From Symbiodinium natans (Eukaryota; Sar; Dinophyceae; Suessiales; Symbiodiniaceae), in NCBI GenBank assembly GCA_905221605.1, contig CAJNDS010000431.1:26001-90000 (forward strand): DNA of 64,000 nt, given 5' to 3'. The notes under the pieces are model-generated. The model made no database searches and was not told the origin of the DNA. It worked only from the letters and a program-made list of their open reading frames with translations. A program made the translations under genes and the position numbers. Positions 33,601 to 42,500 of the stretch are shown one piece after another. Numbering within the stretch: position 1 is the stretch's first letter; every line of letters begins with the position of its first letter.

Positions 33601-36600
33601 TTGCTTTGCAACGCTGTGCTCTCGCAATCACAGCCGCGGAGGTGTTTAGAGCCCTGCTCTCAAGGTCTCCCGCTTCTCCATATCCGGTTTACATGGGGTG
33701 GCAATCCCTAAACCCTAAACCCTAAACCCTAAACCCCGAACCCTGAACCCTGAACCCTGAACCCCCAAACCCCAAACCCCAAACCCCAAACCCCAAACCC
33801 CAAACCCCAAACCCCAAACCCCAAACCCTAAACCCTAAACCCTAAACCCTTCGTGTGAGGCCTGAACCTTGAAGGCAAAGAGGAAGCCCAGAAGCTGGGT
33901 GGCGCACTCGGTCTCTGGACGACCTAGGATTGACTCATCAGCCATCTGCTTGCGGTGCTCTACCTGCCGCGCAGCTAGGGATGCGGGGGTTTACGAAACT
34001 AGCAGGTGCCTTATTTTTGGGGTCCTTCATTCTAAGTTCATTCTAAGGGGATTCTACTATTTTGGGGTCTATGTTAGTTTTCCCCCCCCATTTTCGAAAA
34101 CCCCATATAGAGTTAGTCAGAGAGCATCATGTTGTCTTGGGGTCAGGAACTCGCGAAAGAAGCGTTCCTTCGTACTCACACGCAGAGTCGATCCATGAGC
34201 AAGACAAGCACCGAGGCAAGCCGATCCTAAGGGAGGAGGGGAGATGAAGCATTGAGGCAAGAATCGGTCACACAACGCATCTGTAGGAACTCCAAACCAA
34301 CAACGAAAACAAGAGTTGAAGGCGCATTTCCCAGAGACGCCAAATGCCACTTAGGAATGTTCGTTTAATCCGACTGGGGAGTCAAACAAGGTTCGAAGAA
34401 AACCTCCTGAAATGAAGGGGTCTGGTATAGGGCCTTTAGCCGTGAGCCCTTCAAAAACCCTAAACCCTAATCCCTAAAACCTTAACCCTAAACCCTAAAC
34501 CTTAAACCCTAAACCCTAAAACCTTAACCCTTTTAGTCTGAACTCTAAACCCTAAACCGGAGGAGGCGACTGTGGCTTGAGAAGCCCCTGCTCGGTTCCC
34601 AAGGCGTCTCTCATCTCCGGACATGTCTTGCATCAACTCTGACCTAGGGACCCTAAGGGTTTAGGGTTTAGGGTTTAGGGTTTAGGGTTTAGGGTTTAGG
34701 GTTTAGGGTTTAGGGTTTAGGGCAGTTTAGGGTTTAGGGTTTGGGGTTTGGGGTTTAGGGTTTAGGGTTTAGGGTTAACCCCTTAGCACGAAAAAGCCGA
34801 AAATGCTTGTAAGAATCCTCGACTCGTGGGAAGCTCCAATCACTACAAGTCCTGCGCGCGCCTGGCGTGGGGCATAGGTCTCCTCATCGGATGAACTCGG
34901 AAGCTCGTTTTGACTTAGCAAGTAGGGTTAGTACTGCGGGTTATGAAATTATTATAGGGCTTCTAGGGGATGCGAAGTAGACTTACCAAGTCAAATAATT
35001 TTCCATCGAACATCCCCACCCTCTCTGGGTAGGGAGAGACTCTGGGGTTGGGCACTCCAGGGAGACTCTGGGGTTTAGGGTTTAGGGTTTAGGGTTTGGG
35101 GTTTAGGGTTTAGGGTTTAGGGTTTAGGGCACTCTAGGGACAGTCTGGGATTGGGCACCCCAGGCACACTCGGGCACTAAGGACACTCTGGGGTTGGTGG
35201 GTTGAGCCAGGAGTAGATCGGGCGAGGAGAAGTAAGTAGACCGGGCGCGGACAGGTGGACCGGGCGAGGAGAAGAGTTGAGTTTAACTTCTAACAACCCC
35301 ACACCGAGGGTGGGGAAAAAGAGCTGTTAAGAAAGACAGACGCAAGTCTTCGAGCTGCATGGGTTTACTGTGACCGGCGCAAAAGCAGGGCGGGAAATGA
35401 GAAGCAGCAGCATACCAGCCAGGAGGCAGCGCAGCAGAGTAGCTAAGGAGAATGCAAATTCACTAAACACTGCATAGAGAGATAAGAGACCGAAAACCTC
35501 CCAACACCCTAAACCCCCCAAAACTCGAAACCCCCTAAGCCGAAAAAATCTACCATATTTGTACATTTCTATATTGCTATGTTACTATATTAGTATATTG
35601 CTATATTGCTGTATTACATATTACTATATTACTATATTCCTATATTACTATATTACTATATTACTATATTACTATATTACTATATTGCTATATTACTATA
35701 TTACTATATTACTATATTACTACATTACTCTATTACTCTATTACTATACTACTATATTACTATATTACTATATTACTATATTACTATATTCCTATATTAC
35801 TATATTACTATATTACTATATTACTATATTACTAGATTACTAGATTACTATATTACTATATTACTATATTACTATATTACTATATTAACCCCTGAACACA
35901 CACGCCTTTATAAACCAATTGCTTAAGAGCCACCAAATGATTAAAAAAAAACTTCCTTATAAGTGCAATACAGGGATTATTGTCTTATTTTTTGGGGGGG
36001 TTCTTAAGCAAACAGTAGTTATAAACCTGTTCCGAAAATCCCCGTCCTCCTCACGGAGGCGCGTGGATGCTTGGCCTACGTCGCGTTTCATGGCCAGGCC
36101 GGACATGAAGCCTGCCAAGGTGCTGGCGTCTAGTTCGGGTTTAGGGTTTAGGGTTTAGGGTTTAGGGTTTAGGGTTTAGGGTTTAGGGTTTAGGGTTTAG
36201 GGTTTAGGGTTTAGGGTTTAGGGTTTAGGGTTTAGGGATTAGGGTTCAGGGTTTAGGGTTTAGGGTTTAGCTGTACTATCTTCTTGTGCTACTATACGTT
36301 GTATGGTCTTACGCTGCGTTATAAATGTCCGTTGCAGCATTTTCTCCTTACAATATGAGGTTGATGGTGTGCTGCTGGGTGGAGCCAGAAGCTCGAGGTG
36401 ATCCTCAAACCCTAAGGGTCCATGTCCCGAAACGGGGAAGACTTGGGAGTTAAAGTACCTCCCATGTAGGGACGTTGGGGCCCAAGTATTACTGCCAAGC
36501 CAGTATCAACTTGGCATCCTAAGCCCTATAAACCCAAGCCTACACCTTGAACCTGAATGCAACAATGAAGCCTTACCCTAAACCCTAAACCCTAAACCCT

Positions 36601-36774
36601 AAACCCTAAACCCTAAACCCTAAACCCTAAACCCTAAACCCTAAACCCTAAACCCTAAACCTAAACCCTAAACCCCTTCCATGTTGTCCGCGTGCAGGCA
36701 GGCAGCACCGCTTGTCTTTTGCAGAGCCCCCGGCCACGATGCTGCGCTTTTTCGAGCTTAGACTCGAGGTACAG
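30603..36774 (-). CDS. unidentified gene, ten exon-like segments ending in a stop
   Basis: Between the ubiquitin-like/ankyrin gene and the HEAT gene lie ten minus-strand open segments with plausible splice sites. They are rich in charged and Gln residues (RDREQQLLKQQLFEK, APREEQQQPADMDIE). The last reads ATPAADDADLVKDA and stops at TAG (30,603-30,605). I recognise no family. The start codon is not identified; 31,991 (MPPFCGWDERC) is an internal possibility. Phase between exons was not verified, so this may not be a single gene. Confidence 0.45.
30660..31350. other. intergenic or intron block
   Basis: Two TTCTCATGAG words, short inverted repeats and a variant CCCTAA(T/A) tract (31.22-31.35 kb). 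No exon. Confidence 0.5.
31419..31485 (-). CDS. exon: WSFCHTLRRKEDDRDKTSAG
   Basis: 67 bp after CCCACCAG, donor CAGG|GCTGAG (GC type). Confidence 0.5.
31530..31617. repeat. telomeric tract (TTTAGGG)n
   Basis: About 12 units. Confidence 0.96.
31926..31992 (-). CDS. exon: MPPFCGWDERCKQQAGKERR
   Basis: 67 bp after GCGATCAG. Canonical donor GCGA|GTGAGG. Confidence 0.5.
32208..32287 (-). CDS. exon: APREEQQQPADMDIEVPTSA
   Basis: 80 bp after AGAGCAG, donor TTGG|GTTGGA. Acidic, Pro/Gln-rich. Confidence 0.58.
33397..33453 (-). CDS. exon: SRKLRRDREQQLLKQQLFEK
   Basis: 57 bp after CCTCAAG, donor GAAAA|GTGACA. Coiled-coil-like. CCCTAAA tract low, TTTAGGG tract high. Confidence 0.58.
33868..33957 (-). 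CDS. exon: GRPETECATQLLGFLFAFK
   Basis: 90 bp after GGTAGAG. Canonical donor CAAG|GTTCAG. Confidence 0.6.
33983..34106. mobile_element. family X element
   Basis: GGGGGTTTACGAAACTAG ... TTTTCGAAAACCCC, with GGGGATTCTACTATTTTGGG inside. Relatives at 2.76-2.85 kb and 10.61-10.74 kb. Confidence 0.55.
34558..34638 (-). CDS. exon: LMQDMSGDERRLGNRAG
   Basis: 81 bp after GGTCAG. Donor TCCG|GTTTAGGG comes from the tract. Confidence 0.52.
34847..34903 (-). CDS. exon: LPSSSDEETYAPRQARAG
   Basis: 57 bp after AACGAG, donor CTT|GTAGTG. Confidence 0.42.
35552..35888. repeat. AT-rich array (TATTACTATA)n
   Basis: About 30 units of a 10-bp motif with point variants (TGC, TCC, TAG). Stop-free in two plus frames; no coding value. 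Confidence 0.95.
35918..36019. mobile_element. family VI element, second copy
   Basis: ATTGCTTAAGAGCCACCAAA ... GGGGGTTCTTAAGCAAACAG. Confidence 0.58.
36080..36129 (-). CDS. exon: STLAGFMSGLAMKRD
   Basis: 50 bp after GAACTAG. Canonical donor GAC|GTAGGC. Confidence 0.52.
36137..36270. repeat. telomeric tract (TTTAGGG)n
   Basis: About 18 units starting 8 bp upstream (sense strand) of the exon at 36,080-36,129. Confidence 0.96.
36575..36676. repeat. telomeric tract (CCCTAAA)n
   Basis: About 14 units on the low side of the exon at 36.74 kb. Confidence 0.96.
36738..36774 (-). CDS. exon: LYLESKLEKAQH
   Basis: 37 bp after GGTGCAG, donor CATC|GTGGCC. The frame is also open upstream (ILVQ). Confidence 0.4.
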
Positions 36775-37105
36775 CTGCACCAGGATGGGCTATTGGCTCT
36801 ATAATCCCCATAATCGACCCGATAACCGGAACTTTTTCTGGGAGGGGGGGGTTATAGGGCATAATAGCCCATGCTGGCAACAGAGCGTGAGGAGAAGGAA
36901 AGTGAATTAAGCCCGTGAGCCTCAACCAGCGAGTGTAAATGGCATGCTCGATTTAGGGTTTAGGGTTTAGGGTGTAGGGCTTAGGGTTTATAACATCAAC
37001 ACCCAAAAGAATGCGCAAAAAAGGACTTGCAGCCCAGGTAGTGTGTATAGGTGCTGAAACCCAACCCTGGATAGATGCTAAAACCTAACCCTGAATGCCT
37101 TTGTT

Positions 37106-38129
37106 CTATGGAGGCCCCTTCGTCCGCCGTCTCCTCTTAGGCTCTCGGCCCTCACCCATAGCCTCGACGAGGAGGGCCACAATGTCGGGATGCCCAGCCG
37201 CGCGAGCTATGTCAAGAGCTGTTTGCTCCTCGACAGTTGTATCCAACCTAGCTCGGCCTTGGACCAAAAGGCGGGCGACGTCCAGATGGCCTCGTTGGCA
37301 TGCCACATGGAGAGGAGGTGCACGAAGTGGAGACGCGTCATTGGGATCTGCCCCAGACTCCAGCAGCAACTGAACGATGCCAGCGTGCCCTGCGTAGCAT
37401 GCATGCACGAGCGGGGATACACGCTGGGTGCCCATCATGGCCTGGTTTCCGTCCACCCCATGTTGGACCAGGACGCGCACCACGTCTGTTTGTCCCCCGA
37501 TGCACGCCATGCCGAGGGCTCCAGTGCCTCTCGATGTAACCTTGTCTGTGTCTGCCCCGTGCTCGATCAGGAAGCGCAGCACGTCAATGTCGCCCACTAC
37601 CGTGGCGACAACCAACGGCGTGTACCCCGACACGTCTTCTGCATTGACATCGGCGGCCACTTCAACAAGAGCGCGGACCACTCGCAAGTGACCGTTATAG
37701 CAAGCCATTTGCAGAAGCCTCAGCCCACCTGCCTCGGCCTGGCTTCGGTCAGCTCCACTCTCCAGCAACCAACGCGTGACGTTCACGTGGCCGCGAGCGC
37801 ACGCCCAGTGCAAAGGAGTCCGGCCAAGTTGCTCGTCCGATTTGTTGAGATCAGCCTTCGCTTCCAGCAGCAACCTTGCACACTTGAGGCTTCCACACTT
37901 CGCGGCGAAGCACAAGCAGGTGAGACTACCGTCTACGTTCAGGTCTGGGTCACAGGGTTGCTGCAAGAAGGTGTTCAAGACGGAAGTGTCGTCCAGCCAC
38001 AAGGCCTGACATACCCTTGCAGGGCTCCTCCCAGGAATATCCGGTGAAGGCGGGCAGAATGACAGGAGCACCAAGCAGAGCACCATGGGAAGCTCCCAGG
38101 CGTCGAAGGTCTCGTTGTCCTTTAAGATC
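37106..38129 (-). CDS. exon 2, ankyrin repeats and C-terminus
   Basis: 1,024 bp after acceptor CCTAG, the longest exon in the window. Eight tandem ~33-residue repeats with TPLH.A...GH..V...LL-type cores. Repeats 3-6 have degenerate TPLH boxes. Confidence 0.95.
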
Positions 38130-38486
38130 CTAGGATGGACCGCATAAAAACCCCTCTGAAAATCCTGAATGTGATCCTCTTAAACCCAAAAAGGAAAAAT
38201 GTTCCTAAATCAGAATTTTCTTAAACCCACTAAGGGAAAAACATTCCTAAGTTCTAACCCTCTTAGAACCCAAAAAGAGAGAAAGTATGAAAATGTCCCT
38301 TAAGGGCCTACCTAGGATCTGCTTCCCGCGCAGCAGGCGCTGGCGAAACCTCGGCTGGCCAGTACAGACCTTGAGCCGCTCCTTGAGGCCACGCACGGTG
38401 TCTTGACCGCCCGCCACGAGCTCCTCTAAGTCGTCCGCAGTCAGGGACAGGACTTCCACGCCGGAAGCCATCAGAACTCGCAGCAT
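37106..38486 (-). CDS. ubiquitin-like/ankyrin-repeat protein gene (2 exons, 395 aa)
   Basis: Exon 1 (38,486-38,323) starts at ATG and encodes most of a ubiquitin-like fold, with the motif PRFRQRLLRGK typical of dinoflagellate ankyrin proteins. Exon 2 (38,129-37,106) completes it (ILKDNETFDAWELPMVLCLVLL), then carries about eight ankyrin repeats at residues ~120-380 (for example GRTPLHWACARGHVNVTRWL) and a basic C-terminus (KRRRR) that could be a nuclear localisation signal. The two exons join in frame as GK-ILKDNE only with donor AA|GCAG and acceptor CCTAG|G. A GT donor at CTAG|GTAGG would give an immediate stop. Ankyrin repeats bind proteins; the ubiquitin-like part suggests a role linked to ubiquitin, but partner and pathway cannot be read from the sequence. 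The 37.1-38.1 kb region is also open on the plus strand, which is a shadow. Confidence 0.93.
38130..38322 (-). mobile_element. introner-like intron (193 bp, GC-AG)
   Basis: Its sequence AAAAACCCCTCTGAAAA, TGATCCTCT, AAACCCACTAAGGGAAAA and AAGGGCCTAC recurs at 19.29 kb and 24.63 kb outside any recognised exon boundary of this gene. An 8-bp direct repeat ATCCTAGG lies at 38,311-38,318 and 38,129-38,136, near the two ends. The unit seems internally duplicated. Confidence 0.72.
38323..38486 (-). CDS. exon 1, ubiquitin-like domain
   Basis: 54 codons plus two bases from ATG to the GC donor. It contains LTADDLEEL and RGLKERLKVCTGQPRFRQRL. The frame runs on into the intron, but the fold (ILKD...LVLL) is found only in exon 2. 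Confidence 0.9.
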
Positions 38487-39290
38487 GCTTGGAAGTTTAG
38501 AGTGGTGAGCTTTTAAAAAGGTGCCTGTCCCCTAGAATCTACAAGGCTCCCTCCCAAACAAGGAAACCTTCCATACTTCGCTCCGAACGCGACCCGAATG
38601 TGAAGTTCCCCACTCTGCCGAGGGCAAGCAAGTGGGAAAGCCCTAAACCCTAAACCCTAAACCCTAAACCCTAAACCCTAAACACTGCGTACCTTGCATC
38701 GACACTATTGACTAGGCTCTGTGCACAGAGAAATATAACAACTTTCACGAATTTATGCTGCAAGCCACAGGGGGATGGGACCGTGCTGGGTCTTCCACGA
38801 CAGGCTCGGGTAGAGGTTCTCCTCTCATCTCAAGACTCAAGGTGCCGTAGGCTGGCCTTTGAATCTGAAAAACCTCCTTACATCAGGTCCTCTCGAACCC
38901 AAGAACGGGAGATGCAACATAGCAAAAGGGTCCACGGTCCTACCGGGCCTAACCAAATCCCTACAACCTCGTGAATCCTTAAACTCCTAAGCCTTAATTT
39001 AGCATTTGGCACCCTAAACGTAGCCTAAAACGGCCAAACCTCATACCCCCAGGATCAGAATGCGAGACTGAGAGATTCCGGGTTTAGGGTTTAGGGTTTA
39101 GGGTCTAGGGTCTAGGGTCTAGGGTTTAGGGTTTAGGGTTTAGGGTTTGGGTTGTTCATTCCGGAGGTTGCCACTCAGGTGGCTTGTCTTGGGATTGGAG
39201 AGATGCACCCTGGAGGCTAGCAGGCACTGAGTGCTTCTCAAGGGCTAGCGATAAAGGCTAATGCTTGGCCTTAAGACCGTTCACTAGATG
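38487..39290. other. intergenic region between PRP38 and ankyrin genes
   Basis: Only about 0.9 kb separates the PRP38 stop (39,390) from the ankyrin ATG (38,486). Holds a CCCTAAA tract, a TTTAGGG tract and no TATA-like element I can defend. Confidence 0.55.
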
Positions 39291-39389
39291 CAGGAGAAAA
39301 AAGGGTACCCTTTCTGGCTTTAAGGGGATGAGAAGGGAACCCCAACCCTATAAAAAAGGGAAAAAAGAGGGCCTACTCCGGGTCCTAGC
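39291..39389. mobile_element. family I element
   Basis: Core AAAAGGGTACCCTTTCTGG, end GGGCCTACTCCGGGTCCTAG. It abuts the stop codon of the PRP38 gene on the 3' side. Confidence 0.6.
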
Positions 39390-39589
39390 TCACAGCAGAA
39401 CCGACCACAGCTTGCCTATAGGCTTTCGGGCATAGTCCTTGCCGGTGCCTGCAGACAGGTGCTTGTCGCTTTGAACTAGCCATTGGGGATCGCGCAGCCG
39501 ATGCTGATTTAAAGTCTGGGCTCTCATGGGAGGTTCCGCTGCTGTAGTATTTGTGGCTTGTGGTTTGGCGTACCAAGAATACCTCAGAG
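39390..39589 (-). CDS. PRP38: PRP38 gene, terminal exon with stop codon
   Basis: After a 53-bp GT-AG intron the phase-1 frame stays open for 65 codons to TAG at the low end (ending KPIGKLWSVLL). A second frame is also open, but only this one fits the phase of the preceding exon. Confidence 0.68.
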
Positions 39590-42500
39590 CTTGGACAGAT
39601 AGAAACCTCCAGCTCTCCAAATAAACACGGCTTATAGCTTACATATTATGGCTCGGCTCCATGTGGTCCAAGATTTAGGGTCATGTAGTGCTTGAGGTTC
39701 ACAACTACGTCTCACAGCGTCAATAGGTCTGGCAGGGCGCAGAATCAAGTTCTCTTGCAGGGTCTGGCTCTGCACGCTGTACGGGGCTGGTATATGTGGT
39801 GGGTTCCCAGCTCGGAACAAGCAGCTTGCAGGACTGCTTACTATGCAGGCCCCTAACATCACTCTGAAAGATTCGGTTTAGGGTTTAGGGTCCTGAAAAC
39901 CCTCTGAAACCCTACGCCCTAAACCCTAAACCCGATCCCCTGGAACCCAAGGCGGGTAAATAGCATACAGCAAATATCCACAGCTGGCCCAGCCAGTTTC
40001 CCCTCTAACCCCCACCCAAAAGGCCCCCCAAAACCCTAAGGCAAGCCTTCTCAGCCCCGAATAGAAGCCTGAAACAAAACAACTTGAAGAATAAACACAC
40101 ACACACACACACACGCACACCACAAAACCTATTGAACAAAAACTGAAAAACCTTTGCAGATCTCAAACACGCTATGGGAGGGGGGTAGTATAATTAAACA
40201 GGGAACATAAGGGAATGTGACTAGTAATTCTTCCGACACCTATATATCATGGCAGTTCTCTAACTTGTGGTCCCTTCTAGATCCTTCTAGGGTGCCCTCT
40301 ACAAGGCGTCACGTCTGGAACCCCCGCAAAACTGGATCCTATGTGAGCGACCCTCCCTAAACCCCAAGCCCCCTAAACCCTAAACCCTAAACCCTAAACC
40401 CTAAACCCTCGACAGTAAACCCTAAACCCTAAACCCTAAACCCTAAACCCCTAAACCCTGAGGCCGGTGCTGCAAACGGCTCTTTCCCGCTGCCGGGCTC
40501 GCAGCTCCTGGCCGATTCTCCAGCATCCCAAGGGGCAAGAAACAAGGGTTTAGGGTTTAGGGTTTCGGGTTTAGGGTTTAGGGTAAGGAACCACTAGGGG
40601 TTTAGGGTTTAGGGTCCATTGTAATTGTCTAGGGTTTGGGTCCCAATACTGTTTTCAACGAAACTTCTTGTTTACGAACATGCTTTGCCGCACGTGTTAA
40701 TCGGAATTTTGAACCGGATTTTTTTCACGTAACCTTCTCACCGGAAACTTTCAACACAACGTTCTCTTTGACTTTATGCTGTCACAATCCTTGAATCCCA
40801 TGGCTGGGCGTGAACGCAACACGAAACGTTTTCCACGAAGCGTTTCTCTTCTAGACTTCTCACGATCATTGAACGGGTGTGAACGAATTGTTACCGGACG
40901 TGAGGATTTCATATTTGAAACAAATATTTTGGCTGTTTTCGATGGTTTGGGGTTTAGGGTTTATGGAAATGTATACGGTTTGGGCCCCAATAACGTTTTC
41001 AACGAAATGCTTTTAACCCTTAGATTTCAACGTTAGTTGTCAACAAAAGTTTTCAACGAAAGTTTCAACCAAAGGTTCTCTTTTGACTCTCTTTCATAAT
41101 CACTGAACCAAATGGTTGGATGCGAAACGAAACGTGGCCGGTCCAGGGGGATCTATAAAACCTGCTGTAAAGAAATCGTAGAGGGTTTGGGTCCCAAAAG
41201 CACTTTGAACGAAACGGGGAAATATTAACAATATAAATGTTTATTCTTATTGGGTTTGAGTACCCCTTAAACATGTAAAGTGTCACCCCACTATGACAAA
41301 GGAAGGGTTGGGAACTAGGAGATAAAAAAAACGGAAGGCCCCAGAAGCTTAAGTGAATTGAGCATTTGGCCTTCTAGGGGCGCTTTGGATTAATGTACTG
41401 CAACTCGGCTCCTGCAGCCCGGATTTAGCCCTCACAACGTTTACTTTTCAGGGCTTCGGGCTTAGGGTTTATAGGGTCGTCCTCAACCCTAAACCCTAAA
41501 CCCTACACCCTAAAGCCCAAAGCCCAAAGCCCAAAGCCCAAACCCCAAACCCTACAGTCCTAAAACCCTAAACCCTAAAACCCTCCATTGCCTCCAGCAT
41601 CTCCTCGAGGGATTGACCGCGGCTCCTGGTCAAGTCCGGGGAGCTCGACCGTGGACCTCTCGTACAAGCAGGGGCTTAGGGATTTTGGGGGATTTAGGGT
41701 TTTTGGTGGGTTTAGGGCTTTGTAGGGGTTTTAGGGTTTTCCGGAAACCCTAAACCTCAAACCCTAAACCCTAAACCCTAAATCCTGAACACCAAGCCGG
41801 GCACCCTGGAGTTCGAGGGCTTCGGGCTCGCGGGGCTTGGGATTTGCGGGCCTGGTCTGCTCCCCCTGACTTCGTTCTCAAGGTTGCTGTGCCTCAACCC
41901 TAAACCCTAAACCCTAAACCCTAAACCCTAAACCCTAAACCCTAAGCCCTAAGCCCTAAACCCTACACCCTAAGCCCTAAGCCCTAAACCCTGAGGCCCA
42001 AATCCCGGAGTCCTCCCAGAAGCCCTTGAAGTCAAGTATATGTAGGGTTTTGACGTGACAATTTTAACTAACGTGATTAGATGAAATAAATCAAACTAAC
42101 TTGCTGAATTAGTTTCCATAGATTCATTTAAGCAGTTACACTAATTGTAGTAATTACTTTAAGCAAAAGCAATTACATTTCCTGTTTTAATGTAAATAAG
42201 GGTTTCAACCAGTCGCAAGTGATCATTAAATGAAAGGCACTCCAAAAAAAAACTCCAACGAGGGCGGGTGGGGGAGAAGCGGAGTCGAGCTCTCTGCTAT
42301 CCATTAGAAACCAGGTGGTTTAACCTTGGGATGAGAGGGATGATAATACCCCCTAAACCCTAAACCCTAAACCCTACAATTCTCATTCAGGATTGCTAGT
42401 TTAGAGGGGAGAACATCCCCAGTCTTAACCATGGGGGGAAGAGGTCTGCCATAGGAAAACCAGTACGTACGCCCAACATTCGGAAGTCATATTTAAACTA

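Noticed and set aside
35559-35926. Tyr/Ile/Leu-rich frames
   Set aside because: They translate the AT-rich 10-bp array; composition is that of a microsatellite.
37190-38047. 285-residue plus-strand frame
   Set aside because: It is the antisense shadow of the ankyrin exon, whose minus-strand repeats are unmistakable.
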